A stretch of DNA of 64,000 nucleotides from an uncultured Prevotellaceae bacterium (GTDB taxonomy: Bacteria > Bacteroidota > Bacteroidia > Bacteroidales > Bacteroidaceae): contig ONMA01000007.1 in the NCBI GenBank assembly GCA_900318815.1, forward strand, positions 29,494 to 93,493, written 5' to 3'. The position numbers were made by a program, and so were the translations under genes. Positions 25,535-37,039 of this stretch are shown one piece after another. The notes beneath the pieces were generated by a model, which was not told where the DNA came from, made no database searches, and saw only the letters and a list, made by a program, of their open reading frames with translations. The stretch's first letter is position 1. Every line of letters begins with the position of its first letter.

Positions 25535-27721
25535 TTACTTGAACAACAGCGGAGCCATCTCGCGGAGACTGCGACGCCAGGTAAGGAACTCATGGGCAGT
25601 GCCCTCGCTCACAAAGCCTACGGCGTTGTAGCCAGCTGCCTTCAGGTCGGCCACGGTCTTGTTGATGCCGTCGGGGTTCTCCTTCGAGCCGCAGCTCTCA
25701 AATACCAGCTTCACTTGTTTCGGATCCTTGATATCATCGGGCGTGTAGGTGCCGCCGCTGAGCAGTCCCCAGTAGCCGAACACCTCGGGACGGCGCAGGG
25801 TGATGAGCTTGGTCTCTATGCCACCCATGGAGAGTCCGGCCATGGCACGGCTCCACTTGTCGGCCTTGGTCAGGAAGTTCTTGTCGATGAAGGGTACCAG
25901 CTCGTCCACGAGTACAGTCTCGAACTCCTTGGCGGTGAACTGTCCGATGGTGCCAAACTTCACGTCGTTGGTCATGCCGTAGGTCATCACGATGATGAAG
26001 GGCTTCACCTTACCCTCGGCAATAAGGTTGTCCATGATGATGCCGGCATAGCCCTGACGGGGCCAGCTGGTCTCGTTCTCGCCCCAGCCATGCTGCAAGT
26101 AGAGTACGGGGAAACGCTCCTGCTTGCCCTTGACCATCTTGCCGTAGGTAGGCGGTGTGTAGACCCATGCGGTCTTCACCTCTCCCGTGCTGGCCGAGGG
26201 GAAGAGTACCTGCTGCAGGTTGCCATGTGGCACATCTTTGCGAATGGCGTAGAAGTCCTGATCGGGAGCGGGAATCTCAATGCCGCTCTCCCAACGGCAG
26301 GAGCCGAAGTAGTTGTGGGTGCCAGGGTCGTTGAACGTTCCGCCGTCGATGGTCAGGTGATAGTAGTGGAAACCGGGATCCATGGGGCCTTCGGTCGTAC
26401 CTACCCACACGCCGTCCTTGTCCTTGCGCAACACGGTGCCGCCACGGCCACCGAGTCCGAGGCTGACGATGACCGACTTGGCATCAGGAGCCTCTACGCG
26501 GAAGCGGGCATAGCCCTCGCTGTTCACTTGCGGATATTGCTGCCCGGGCTGGTTCATGGGGTTGGGCACGAAGTCCTCCTTGGGCTGACGGGCATCGAGC
26601 ACGGGGTCGAAGTCGCGGATGACGCGATAGCAAGGCTTCGGCTTGTACTGCTCGTCGAAAGGCAGCGGATGGTTGTTCACGCCGAGCCACGAGTCGCGGT
26701 CGCCAAGGTTCCAGAACGTCACGTTGTCGATGACATCCTTATGCTTGCGCAGCACGCGGAAGATGCGGGCATACTGGTCGGTCTGCAGCGTCGACATATA
26801 AGCTGGCAATGGCTTGGCATCGCCATGGCTGAACATGAGCTGACCGCCGCTCTCGTTGTTCATGCGCAGGTCCAGCTCGGTGATGTGTATGTGCTTCACC
26901 AGTTCCGAGAAGCGGGTGATGGCCTGGTCGAGCAGTTCCTCGTCGGGGAAGTAGATGTTGTAGTGTCCCTGCATGCCTATACCGTCGATGGGCACGCCGG
27001 CATCCTTCATCTTCTTCACCATATTATATATACGCTCGCGCTTGCCAGGATCCACTGTGCTGTAGTCGTTGTAAATCAGGATGCCGGTGGGGTCGGCCTC
27101 GCGTGCAAACTGGAATGCCTTGGCGATGAACTCGTCGCCGCAGAGCTTGAAGTGACGGCTCTGGCGGTAGGGGCTCGGCTCTTCACCGCGACGAAGCCCC
27201 CAGCGGGGAGCACCGTCGTCGGCAATGGCCTCGTTGACCACGTCCCAGCAGTAGACCACGTCCTTATAACGGTTCACCACGGTGTGGATGTGGTCGCGCA
27301 GCCGCTCGTAGAACACCTCTTTCTTCACATCCTTGCCTTTCTTGTCGGTAAACATCCAGTCGGCAAACTGCGAGTGCCAGCAGAGGCAGTGACCACGCAT
27401 CTTGATACCATTCTTGCGGCAGAAGTCGGCAATCTTGTCGGCCTTCGAGAAGTCCCACACGCCCTCCTTGGGGTGCAGTTCGCCGGGTTTCCAGTCGTTC
27501 TCGGCGGTCACGCTGTTAAACTCTTTCAGGACGAGTGCCATCTGAGCCTCATCGCTGACGTTGCGCTGGTTCAGTGCCACGCCAATGGTGAAGTAGTCCT
27601 TGTAGGCATCCTTCAGTCCGATTCCTGCTCGGGGATCAACCTGTTGTCCCCATTGTGCCCATGCAGTGGCAGCACTCAGAACGAGCATGGCCATGAGGGC
27701 AAGTCTTTTTGTCTGTCTCAT
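25535..27721 (-). CDS. xyn10D-fae1A: Bifunctional GH10 endoxylanase - CE1 feruloyl esterase
   Basis: The 728-residue secreted protein (signal peptide ending TAWAQ) has a GH10 barrel at about residues 33-375 with acid Glu164 (WDVVNEA) and nucleophile Glu282 (ITELDLR). There follows an E-set/CBM48-like linker domain (about 395-500) and a CE1 esterase with Ser631 (AGLSMGG) and His710 (EGTAHEF). It should cut the xylan backbone and free ferulate from arabinosyl branches. The architecture and the neighbouring GH3 match Xyn10D-Fae1A of P. ruminicola 23 as I recall it, hence the symbol. It lies 18 bases after the CE6-CE1 gene and abuts the CotH-like gene. Confidence 0.93.
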   Translation of the reverse strand: MRQTKRLALMAMLVLSAATAWAQWGQQVDPRAGIGLKDAYKDYFTIGVALNQRNVSDEAQMALVLKEFNSVTAENDWKPGELHPKEGVWDFSKADKIADFCRKNGIKMRGHCLCWHSQFADWMFTDKKGKDVKKEVFYERLRDHIHTVVNRYKDVVYCWDVVNEAIADDGAPRWGLRRGEEPSPYRQSRHFKLCGDEFIAKAFQFAREADPTGILIYNDYSTVDPGKRERIYNMVKKMKDAGVPIDGIGMQGHYNIYFPDEELLDQAITRFSELVKHIHITELDLRMNNESGGQLMFSHGDAKPLPAYMSTLQTDQYARIFRVLRKHKDVIDNVTFWNLGDRDSWLGVNNHPLPFDEQYKPKPCYRVIRDFDPVLDARQPKEDFVPNPMNQPGQQYPQVNSEGYARFRVEAPDAKSVIVSLGLGGRGGTVLRKDKDGVWVGTTEGPMDPGFHYYHLTIDGGTFNDPGTHNYFGSCRWESGIEIPAPDQDFYAIRKDVPHGNLQQVLFPSASTGEVKTAWVYTPPTYGKMVKGKQERFPVLYLQHGWGENETSWPRQGYAGIIMDNLIAEGKVKPFIIVMTYGMTNDVKFGTIGQFTAKEFETVLVDELVPFIDKNFLTKADKWSRAMAGLSMGGIETKLITLRRPEVFGYWGLLSGGTYTPDDIKDPKQVKLVFESCGSKENPDGINKTVADLKAAGYNAVGFVSEGTAHEFLTWRRSLREMAPLLFK

Positions 27722-27739
27722 AAGTTCTTTACTTGTTGA

Positions 27740-29722
<1,983 letters not shown>

Positions 29723-29731
29723 TTAATCTTT

Positions 29732-32323
29732 TCACCATGTAAACTCCATCTTTTTCAGGTCGGCAGTGCGCGAGCTGTTGCCATACCACAGCTCATACTG
29801 CTTGTTGTCGCTGGGGCCTCGCATGGTGTTGGTCGTGGGGTCGAAGAACTCCAGAGCCTTATTAGCATCGAGCATCAGTTCGGCATTGACGGTCTCACCG
29901 GGCTTGACGCTGACGCGCTGGAAGGCACGGAGCGAGCGTATCGGGCCTTCGGCATCGCTCTTGTCGCGGAGGTACACCTGCACGGTCTCCGTTCCGCTGC
30001 GCTTACCGGCATTCGTCACGGGCACCACGAGCTTCAGCTTGCCGCCGGCCTTCTCCTTGGTCAGCCGGGCCTCGCCTATCTTGAACTGGGTGTAGCTTAG
30101 TCCGTAGCCAAAGGCGAAGAGCGGGTCGTCGAAGTAGCGATAGGTGCGGCCTTTCATGGAGTATTCCTCGTAGTCGGGCAACTGGTCGGTAGACTTGTAG
30201 AAGGTGACAGGCAGCTTGCCCGAGGGGTTATAGTCGCCAAAGAGGACATCGGCCACGGCCGTACCGCCTTCCTGTCCCGGATACCAGGCCTGCACGATGG
30301 CGTCGCAGTTCTCGGTCTCGGGCTGCAGGGCAATGGCCGAGCCGGAGCAGTTGACGAAGATGACCGTCTTGCCTGCCTGCTTCAGTGCGCGCAGGAAGTT
30401 GCGCTGCACCTTGGGCAACTCGATGTTCGTGCGGTCGCCGCCACGGAAGCCCTCGATGTTGACGGGCATTTCCTCGCCTTCGAGTCCGGCAGAGATACCG
30501 CCCACGAAGACCACTTTGTCTATGCCCTTCAGCCGCTGTACAACGGCCTGATAGTCAATGGGCAGTTCACGGGCCACATTGATCTTCAGGTTGGCTCCCC
30601 AGGTCTTCACGAACTTGAAGCGCACCTCAATCTGGTACGACTGCCCGGCCTTGGCCTCGATGACCGTGCGCGTGGGAGTGGTACGCCATGTGTGGTGGAA
30701 CATCTTCCGCTCGCCATCGATATAAAGGCCGAAGTCGCCGCATCCCTCGACGTTGACCACATACTCGCCCGACTCCTTCGGGGTGAACACGGTCTCATAC
30801 TTGGCCGAGAAGTCCTCCAAGGGCACACCGGGGGCGAAGTTGTGCATGCCTGCCGTGGTCACGGCTAATGGCGTGGTGTAGTATTGCGTGGTGATGGGCT
30901 TTCCCTCCATCTCGGTGTTGCTCCAGAAGGTGCCCTTCAGTCCCTTCTTGCCGTCTGCCGAGCACTGGGTGGCCATGAGGCAGTCCATAATCTTGTCGTA
31001 GGTCAGGTCGCAGCCCGGTTCGTAGTAGAGCTGCTTCTGCTTGGCACGAATGCCGTCGAGGATGGTCACGGTGTGGGTAGGCGTACCGTTGTAGTTGCCC
31101 CACATCAGCGGTTCGTCGTTGGCGTTAGGCCCAATGATGGCGATGCGCTCCTTACCTTTCTGTAAGGGCAGCACGCTGTTCTTGTTCTGTAGCAGCACGA
31201 TGGTCTGGCGTGCCATGTCGAGGGCCAACTGGCGATGCTCCTTGCAGTCCATGACCGAGGCGGGAATCTTCGACCATGACACCAACGACGGGTCGTCCAT
31301 CTCGCCGAGGTCGAAACGGCCTTCGAGCAGGCGCACCACGTGCTTGTCTACTTCCTTCTCGGTGAGGAACCCTCGGCGCACGGCCTCGGGAATACTGCGG
31401 TAGGCATAGCCATAGCCGCACTCCACGTCGGTACCGGCCAGCACGGCCTTGGCCGAACCGTGGACGGCATCGGTCGATGACTTGTGGGAGGTGTAGAAGT
31501 CGCTCACGGCACCGCAATCGCTCACGACGAGGTAGTCAAAGCCCCATTCGTCGCGCAGGATCTGCTGCAGCAGCCGCTGCGAACCGCAACAAGGGTCGTC
31601 GTCGAGCCGCTGGTAGGCGCACATCACCTCGCGCACCTTGGCCTCCTGTACCAGGGCCTTAAAGGCGGGCATGTAGGTTTCCCACAGGTCGCGGGGCTGC
31701 ACGTTGGTCAGGTTGGCCGAATGGCGGGTGTACTCCGGGCCGCTGTGTACGGCATAGTGCTTGGCGCAGGCCCAGAGCTTGCGGTATTTCGTGTCCTCGG
31801 GACCCTGCAGGCCACGCACCACCTGAATACCCATCATCGTGGTGAGATAGGGGTCTTCGCCGTAGGTCTCCTGTCCGCGTCCCCATCGCGGGTCGCGGAA
31901 GATGTTCACGTTGGGCGTCCACACGCTCAGGCTGTGAAACTTCTCGTCCTCGCCGCCGTTCAGCATGCGGCGGTTGTACTGGGCACGGAACTCGGTACTG
32001 GCTACATCGAACACCTTGTACAGAAGATCGGGATTCCATGAGGCGGCCATGGCCACTGGCTCGGGAAACACCGTCACGCCGCCCATGTTGGCGGCACCAT
32101 GCAAAGCCTCGCTCCACCAGAAGAACTTCTTGATGCCTAAGCGGGGGATGGCGGGACTCTCGTCGAGCATCAGCTGTGCTTTCTCCTCCAGGGTAAGCCG
32201 CGAACAGAGGTCTTCGGCACGCTCGCGGGCCGACAGGTCGGGATTCTGGTAAGGTAACTGCTGGGCTAACGCAACGTGACACGCCAGCACTGCCCATGCT
32301 GTCAGTAATAAAATTTTCTTCAT
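29732..32323 (-). CDS. xyl3A: GH3 beta-xylosidase with PA14 insert
   Basis: The 863-residue secreted enzyme (signal peptide ending HVALAQ) carries the GH3 N-terminal barrel with nucleophile Asp269 in DYLVVSDCGAVSDF and the KHY/HS pair (CAKHYAVHSGPE). A PA14 domain (about residues 460-595, GTFWSNTEMEGKP ... FGLYIDGERKM) is inserted in the second domain, and a fibronectin III-like domain forms the end (FKIGEARLTKEKAG...). It releases xylose from xylo-oligosaccharide ends. It is the first gene of the main xylan operon, with its own promoter. Length and context agree with Xyl3A of P. ruminicola 23. Confidence 0.93.
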   Translation of the reverse strand: MKKILLLTAWAVLACHVALAQQLPYQNPDLSARERAEDLCSRLTLEEKAQLMLDESPAIPRLGIKKFFWWSEALHGAANMGGVTVFPEPVAMAASWNPDLLYKVFDVASTEFRAQYNRRMLNGGEDEKFHSLSVWTPNVNIFRDPRWGRGQETYGEDPYLTTMMGIQVVRGLQGPEDTKYRKLWACAKHYAVHSGPEYTRHSANLTNVQPRDLWETYMPAFKALVQEAKVREVMCAYQRLDDDPCCGSQRLLQQILRDEWGFDYLVVSDCGAVSDFYTSHKSSTDAVHGSAKAVLAGTDVECGYGYAYRSIPEAVRRGFLTEKEVDKHVVRLLEGRFDLGEMDDPSLVSWSKIPASVMDCKEHRQLALDMARQTIVLLQNKNSVLPLQKGKERIAIIGPNANDEPLMWGNYNGTPTHTVTILDGIRAKQKQLYYEPGCDLTYDKIMDCLMATQCSADGKKGLKGTFWSNTEMEGKPITTQYYTTPLAVTTAGMHNFAPGVPLEDFSAKYETVFTPKESGEYVVNVEGCGDFGLYIDGERKMFHHTWRTTPTRTVIEAKAGQSYQIEVRFKFVKTWGANLKINVARELPIDYQAVVQRLKGIDKVVFVGGISAGLEGEEMPVNIEGFRGGDRTNIELPKVQRNFLRALKQAGKTVIFVNCSGSAIALQPETENCDAIVQAWYPGQEGGTAVADVLFGDYNPSGKLPVTFYKSTDQLPDYEEYSMKGRTYRYFDDPLFAFGYGLSYTQFKIGEARLTKEKAGGKLKLVVPVTNAGKRSGTETVQVYLRDKSDAEGPIRSLRAFQRVSVKPGETVNAELMLDANKALEFFDPTTNTMRGPSDNKQYELWYGNSSRTADLKKMEFTW

Positions 32324-32345
32324 AATTCTTAGTTTTAGTGTTTTG

Positions 32346-32353
32346 CAAAGTTA
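32346..32353 (-). promoter_or_regulatory. -7 box of the main xylan operon
   Basis: On the minus strand TAACTTTG (32353-32346) matches TAnnTTTG, 23 bases before the GH3 start. No other promoter is seen through the five genes, whose gaps are 36, 18, 0 and 9 bases. Confidence 0.65.
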
Positions 32354-32460
32354 CAATAATATATTAGCGTGCTTTTCTTATCTTGTTTCAGATGCTTTCC
32401 ATAGTGTATCAAAACGGGAAATTTGACATTTTCCCACAATTGTGAAATATAAGACAAAAG

Positions 32461-32631
32461 AACGCTGATGGCGTCACCACCCCAAAGCCACATGACGCTG
32501 AAGGCGTCACCGCCCCAAAGCCACATGACGCTGAAGGCGTCACCTCTCTTGTTGTCCGGGGGTACACGCTACGCTCGTACCCCCGGCTATTGAGAGGCGA
32601 CGCTTTCAGCGTCTTTCAATCGCAACAGCAC
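32461..32631. repeat. Composite palindromic repeat element
   Basis: This copy has three GACGCTGA(A)GGCGTC-type hairpins separated by a CACCNCCCCAAAGCCACAT spacer, a central inverted pair around GGGGGTACAC...GTACCCCC, and the right end CTATTGAGAGGCGACGCTTT plus CAGCGTCTTTCAATCGCAAC. The right end is shared with the element at 41761. Confidence 0.8.
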
Positions 32632-32634
32632 AAA

Positions 32635-33032
32635 ACCGTACAAAACCGTGCTGAACCGTGGCAATCGTACAAAACCGTGCTGAACCGTGTGAAACCGTGG
32701 CAATCGTACAAAACCGTGCAGAACCGTGGCATTATCAGACGGGCGAACCGTCTGAGGCGACCGCCTAACCGTGCTGAACCGTGTAGAACCGTGGCAATCG
32801 TGCAAAACCGTGCAGAACCGTGGCATTATCAGACGGGCGAACCGTCTGAGGCGACCGCCTAACCGTGCTGAACCGTGTAGAACCGTGGCAATCGTACAAA
32901 ACCGTGCAGAACCGTGGCATTATCAGACGGGCGAACCGTCTGAGGCGACCGCCTAACCGTGCTGAACCGTGTAGAACAGTGGCAATCGTACAAAACCGTG
33001 CAAAACCGTGTTGAACCGTGGCCCTTATACAG
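32635..33032. repeat. 94-bp tandem repeat array between GH3 promoter and HTCS gene
   Basis: Units begin AACCGTGCTGAACCGTGT at 32673, 32767, 32861 and 32955, spaced exactly 94 bases; the last is partial. Each full unit holds several ACCGTG sub-repeats, a CAGACGG-GCGAA-CCGTCTG hairpin and an AGGCG-AC-CGCCT palindrome. Open frames through it repeat the same peptide (QNRGIIRRANRLRRPPNRAE) and are not genes. There are no variable spacers, so it is not a CRISPR array. It ends about 9 bases past the HTCS stop. Confidence 0.9.
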
Positions 33033-33040
33033 AACCGTGG

Positions 33041-36000
33041 CTACGACTCGGTCTCCGCATACTCCGACGGTGCAACGCCGAAGTGCTTGCGGAAGATGGT
33101 CGAGAAGTGGGCCAGGTTGGAGAATCCCACCGTATAGGCCACCTGCGTGACGTTGATTTTCTGCTCCTTCAGCAGACGTGCCGCCTGCTCCAGGCGAATG
33201 TTGCGGATGAACTCGCTGGTCGATATGCCCGTCATCTCCTTCATCTTGCGGTGCAGCTGAGCACGGCTGATGCCCACCTCCTGCGTGAGCATGTCCACGT
33301 TGAAGTCGCTGTTCGAGATGTTCTTGTTCACGGCCTTCATGATGCGCTCCATCAGCAGTTCGTCGTTGCCTTTCACCTCTGGCTGCTCCACCTTGTCGGC
33401 CTGTTGCTGTGCCCCCGTGAACTTGCCCTTCAGGCGCTGGCGGGTATGGATGAGGTTGTCGATGGTCAGGTGCAGTTCCTCCATGTTGAAGGGTTTGGCA
33501 ATGAAGGCATCGGCCCCGCGCTCCAGTCCTTCCAGGCGGTTGCCCACGTCGGACTTCGAGGTGAGCATGACGACGGGAATATGCGAGATGTTCATGTTGG
33601 TCTTGATGAGTCGCAGCATGGTGAATCCGTCCATCTCGGGCATCATCACGTCGCTCACCACCAGGTCGTAATCGTGGGTGAGCAGTTCCTTCAGGCCGTC
33701 CTTGCCATTGTTACAAATGGCGAACTTGTAGTAATGGCCCAGTTCCGTCGAGATATACCGTGCAATCTCCTCGTCGTCGTCGACCACCAACACGCGGTGC
33801 CGCTGACCGCCGCCTTGCGACTTAGGCACGGCGGTGCTGCGCTGCAGGCCACTGGCCGCAGGCTCCTTGTCTATTTCCTCGGGACTCAGATGGCTGTTGC
33901 CAAGGGGCAGCGTCACCACGAACATGGCTCCCCGCTGTCCGTCGGTGCGGTTCTTGGCCTCGATGGTGCCGTGGTGCATGTCGACAATCATCTTGCACAG
34001 GTTCAGGCCTATGCCCGTACCGTCGGCATGCAGATTACGGGCGTTCCGTCCCTGGTAGAAGCGCTCGAAGATATGGCGCAGGTTGTCGCTGTCAAGACCA
34101 TCGCCGTTGTCCTGCACCTGCAGGCACACCGAGCGGTCGTCATGGGTGAGGAGAATCTTCACCGCCCCTGCCTCGCCGCAGTATTTGAAGGCGTTTGAAA
34201 GCAGGTTGCTCACCACCTTGTCGAACTGGCTACGGTCTATCCACACCTCTATCTCCTCAACATCCGGCTCGAACTGGAAGTCGATGCTGCGTTCCTGGGC
34301 ATTATACTCGAACATCTTGCAGATGCCACGCACAAAGCCCACCAGCTCGGTAGGCTGGCAGTGCAGCTTCATCTGCTGCTTGTCTATCTTGCGCACATCC
34401 AGGATCTGGTTCACCAAGTTCAGGATGCGGTTGGCATTGTGGTCGATGGTCTCTATTGAGGGCTGGACGACGGTGGCCATGAACGACTTCACGTCCTCGG
34501 GCGACTGCAACTCGTCTATCCTGCTGTTCTTCAGCTTCTGCAGGGGCGAGAGGATGAGCGTCAGCGGCGAGCGGATGTCGTGGGTGGCGTTGATGAGGAA
34601 CTTCATCTTCTCCTCGTTCAGCTGCACGTTGGCATGGCGGCGGTAGTTATACAGCACGTAGCCTATAGGCAGCACGAATATGAGGGCGTAGAGGAAGTAG
34701 GCCCAGGCCGAACGATACCAGGGAGCCCTGACGGTGACCACCACCACTTTCTCTGGCGTGTAGACACCGCTTTCACTGGCCCGCACGCCAATGCGGTAGG
34801 TGCCCGGCTGCAAGTGACCCAGCGTAATCTCATTATGTCCCTTGGCATTGGTGATCCACTCGCCGGTGTTGATACGGTATTCAAGGGTGATGTTCGACGA
34901 GGTGGAGAAGTTGAACTGGGAGAAGGCCATCGTCACGGTATGATCCAAATAGCTCAGTGTGAAGTAGTTGCTCTTACTCACGGCTTCGCTCGTCACCTCC
35001 ACATCGTTGATGACGGTGCCTTTCCTCACATACTGCTCGCCCACGCGGAAGGCAGTCAGCTGCAGCGGGTCCAGCGAGGGCTGGTACTCTCTCATCTTGC
35101 TGGGCGAGAACACGGTGAGTCCATCGTTATGTCCGAAGTAAATAATGTCGTCGTTGGAGTGCCGGCCCACGCTGTACATATACTCTTTCTGTGTCAGTCC
35201 GTTACCGGTCACATGGCCAATAAACGTGTGACTGCTCAGCTGGTACTGCCAGATGCCCATCGACGTGGAGCACCACAGGTCGCCGTCGTTGGCCTGCACG
35301 ATATAGTCCACGACCTTGTTGTTCAGCTGTTCGCTGCCGGGAAACCGCTCCGTGGTCCGTGCCTGGCGGTCATAGAGATAGAGTCCCTGCTCGGTGCCGA
35401 TGGCGATGCAGCCTTTCAGCGACCGGCCGTCGGGCAACTGTCCGCCGTGCAGCTCACACACGTTGAAGCACACCACGCCGTAGAGCTGCTCGTTCCATCC
35501 TTGCGAGCGGAAGCTGTCGGTGGCGGGGTCGTAGCACGACACGCCCGAGGCGGTGGACATCCAGATAAGTCCCTGACTGTCAACGGAAAGCCCCATCACC
35601 CAGTTGTTGCACAGCCGTCCTTTCACCGAGTCCATCTCCTCGTTGAAGTTATGGTTGAGAAGTGCCCCGGTCTGTGGGTCGTAGACGCAGAAGCCGCGCG
35701 AGAAGGTCGAGATATAGATGCGCCCGTTCTCGTCGCTGGTCATGTCGTTGAACATATCGCAGTCGAAAGTCACCTTCGGCTGCGAATGGCCCGTCAGCGG
35801 GTCGTAGGCGAAAAGGCCGTCATCAGTGCCTATCCAGTAGCGCTGCTGATGGTCGCGGAAGATGAACTCCACCGCATCGGGTGCCTGCGGATGGGCCACT
35901 ACCCTGCCCTGGGCATTGAAGCCGTAGACACCTACGCCCTGCACCGTACACCAGAGCATGCCGTTGTCGCCCTCGCAGGCCGAGCTGATGGTGTTGCCCA

Positions 36001-36994
36001 GGCTGATGCCCTGCTCCTCGAAGCTCCAGTTGCTGAAGGGCATGGGCTGCTGCTGCAACATGAGCAGACCCTTGCTGTGACAGCCTAACCACAGGTTGCC
36101 CTTGTGGTCGAACAGCAGGGTGCTGACCTTTGCCGTGGCCGGGTTGATGCCGGAAGTGCTGGCCTCAACCCGCTTCAACTGATTGTCCGTCAGGCGGAAA
36201 AGTCCCTGCCCTCGCGTACCTATATATATATTACCCTCGCTGTCCTGCGACATGCACGAGAATATGACATCCTTACCGGTCAGGACGTTCATGCCCACAT
36301 TGGCCCTGACGAACTTTCCGTCGCGAAACGTCTGCAGGCCGTGCAGCCCTAACGAAAACAGAGTGCCGTCCTTCTCGCAGAAGCCTAAGCAGTTGCCCAT
36401 AGCCGAATGGAAATGCTGCACCTTCTTCCCGTCGTACATGGTGATGACCTGGTCGAAGCCCGAAGTCCAAAGACGTCCTTTCGAGTCCTCAAAAAGACGA
36501 CTACAATAGTTTTCCTCACTCAGCGGCTCGTAAGGCTGCAAGCTACTGCCTGCATTGGCCAGCGTATAGGCCCCGAAACCAGCGGTGCCTAAGAGCAGGG
36601 TGCCGTCCTTGCGAAGGATGATACTGCTTACGCGCGGCCTGATGCCGTCGGGGAAGGGATAATGGCGGAACTCATCCCTGTCGGCATCGTAGCAGTCAAG
36701 ACCTTTGTTGGTTCCAACCCACAGATGTCCACTGGGGTCGCAGAGCAGCGACACCACGACATTGGCCACCAACGAGGTGCTGTCGGCATCGTCGTGCAGG
36801 AAGGTCTGAAAGTGATAGCCGTCGAAACGGTTCAACCCATAGTCGGTGCCTATCCAGAGGGAACCCAGCCTGTCCTGGCACAGGGAGGAAATCAGACCGC
36901 TCGAGAAGTGGTAGGACGGATAGAACTGGCCACGTTGCGCAAGCGCAAAGAGAGCCATAAGCAGTAAAATGGTAGTTAGTAGCTTTCGTCTCAT
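33041..36994 (-). CDS. xynR: Hybrid two-component system regulator (HTCS), XynR-like
   Basis: The 1317-residue protein contains all parts of an HTCS. A signal sequence (MRRKLLTTILLLMALFALAQ) is followed by a periplasmic two-bladed Reg_prop sensor, a Y_Y_Y domain and one transmembrane helix (AWAYFLYALIFVLPIGYVLY). Next come a HisKA domain (NATHDIRSPLTLIL), a HATPase, a receiver (VLVVDDDEEIARY, SDVMMPEMDG) and an AraC-type DNA-binding end (AYTVGFSNLAHFSTIFRKHF). It should sense xylan oligosaccharides and activate the xylan genes. The start at 36994 is chosen because a promoter box lies at 37039-37032, inside the longer frame. It faces the GH3 operon head-to-tail across a tandem repeat. Confidence 0.93.
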   Translation of the reverse strand: MRRKLLTTILLLMALFALAQRGQFYPSYHFSSGLISSLCQDRLGSLWIGTDYGLNRFDGYHFQTFLHDDADSTSLVANVVVSLLCDPSGHLWVGTNKGLDCYDADRDEFRHYPFPDGIRPRVSSIILRKDGTLLLGTAGFGAYTLANAGSSLQPYEPLSEENYCSRLFEDSKGRLWTSGFDQVITMYDGKKVQHFHSAMGNCLGFCEKDGTLFSLGLHGLQTFRDGKFVRANVGMNVLTGKDVIFSCMSQDSEGNIYIGTRGQGLFRLTDNQLKRVEASTSGINPATAKVSTLLFDHKGNLWLGCHSKGLLMLQQQPMPFSNWSFEEQGISLGNTISSACEGDNGMLWCTVQGVGVYGFNAQGRVVAHPQAPDAVEFIFRDHQQRYWIGTDDGLFAYDPLTGHSQPKVTFDCDMFNDMTSDENGRIYISTFSRGFCVYDPQTGALLNHNFNEEMDSVKGRLCNNWVMGLSVDSQGLIWMSTASGVSCYDPATDSFRSQGWNEQLYGVVCFNVCELHGGQLPDGRSLKGCIAIGTEQGLYLYDRQARTTERFPGSEQLNNKVVDYIVQANDGDLWCSTSMGIWQYQLSSHTFIGHVTGNGLTQKEYMYSVGRHSNDDIIYFGHNDGLTVFSPSKMREYQPSLDPLQLTAFRVGEQYVRKGTVINDVEVTSEAVSKSNYFTLSYLDHTVTMAFSQFNFSTSSNITLEYRINTGEWITNAKGHNEITLGHLQPGTYRIGVRASESGVYTPEKVVVVTVRAPWYRSAWAYFLYALIFVLPIGYVLYNYRRHANVQLNEEKMKFLINATHDIRSPLTLILSPLQKLKNSRIDELQSPEDVKSFMATVVQPSIETIDHNANRILNLVNQILDVRKIDKQQMKLHCQPTELVGFVRGICKMFEYNAQERSIDFQFEPDVEEIEVWIDRSQFDKVVSNLLSNAFKYCGEAGAVKILLTHDDRSVCLQVQDNGDGLDSDNLRHIFERFYQGRNARNLHADGTGIGLNLCKMIVDMHHGTIEAKNRTDGQRGAMFVVTLPLGNSHLSPEEIDKEPAASGLQRSTAVPKSQGGGQRHRVLVVDDDEEIARYISTELGHYYKFAICNNGKDGLKELLTHDYDLVVSDVMMPEMDGFTMLRLIKTNMNISHIPVVMLTSKSDVGNRLEGLERGADAFIAKPFNMEELHLTIDNLIHTRQRLKGKFTGAQQQADKVEQPEVKGNDELLMERIMKAVNKNISNSDFNVDMLTQEVGISRAQLHRKMKEMTGISTSEFIRNIRLEQAARLLKEQKINVTQVAYTVGFSNLAHFSTIFRKHFGVAPSEYAETES

Positions 36995-37031
36995 TGGTTT
37001 TTCTAAAAAGACTTCTTGTTGGAAGCGACTG

Positions 37032-37039
37032 CAAAGATA
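37032..37039 (-). promoter_or_regulatory. -7 box of the HTCS gene
   Basis: TATCTTTG on the minus strand (37039-37032) fits TAnnTTTG exactly and lies 38 bases before the HTCS start. Confidence 0.65.

Noticed and set aside
25391-27739. A 782-codon open frame on the plus strand opposite the GH10-CE1 gene
   Set aside because: It is the antisense shadow of a GC-rich real gene whose catalytic motifs are intact. The frame has no recognisable domain and begins inside the neighbouring gene.
32635-33032. CRISPR array
   Set aside because: Units are repeated entire with no unique spacers and there are no cas genes nearby.
32590-33150. Open frames in the 94-bp tandem array
   Set aside because: They exist only because the repeat lacks stops; the peptide is the same unit repeated and one frame runs on antisense into the HTCS gene.
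34580-36088. A 502-codon plus-strand frame (and one at 33008-34198) inside the HTCS gene
   Set aside because: Antisense shadows of the sensor and kinase domains; His/Val-rich composition without domain signals.
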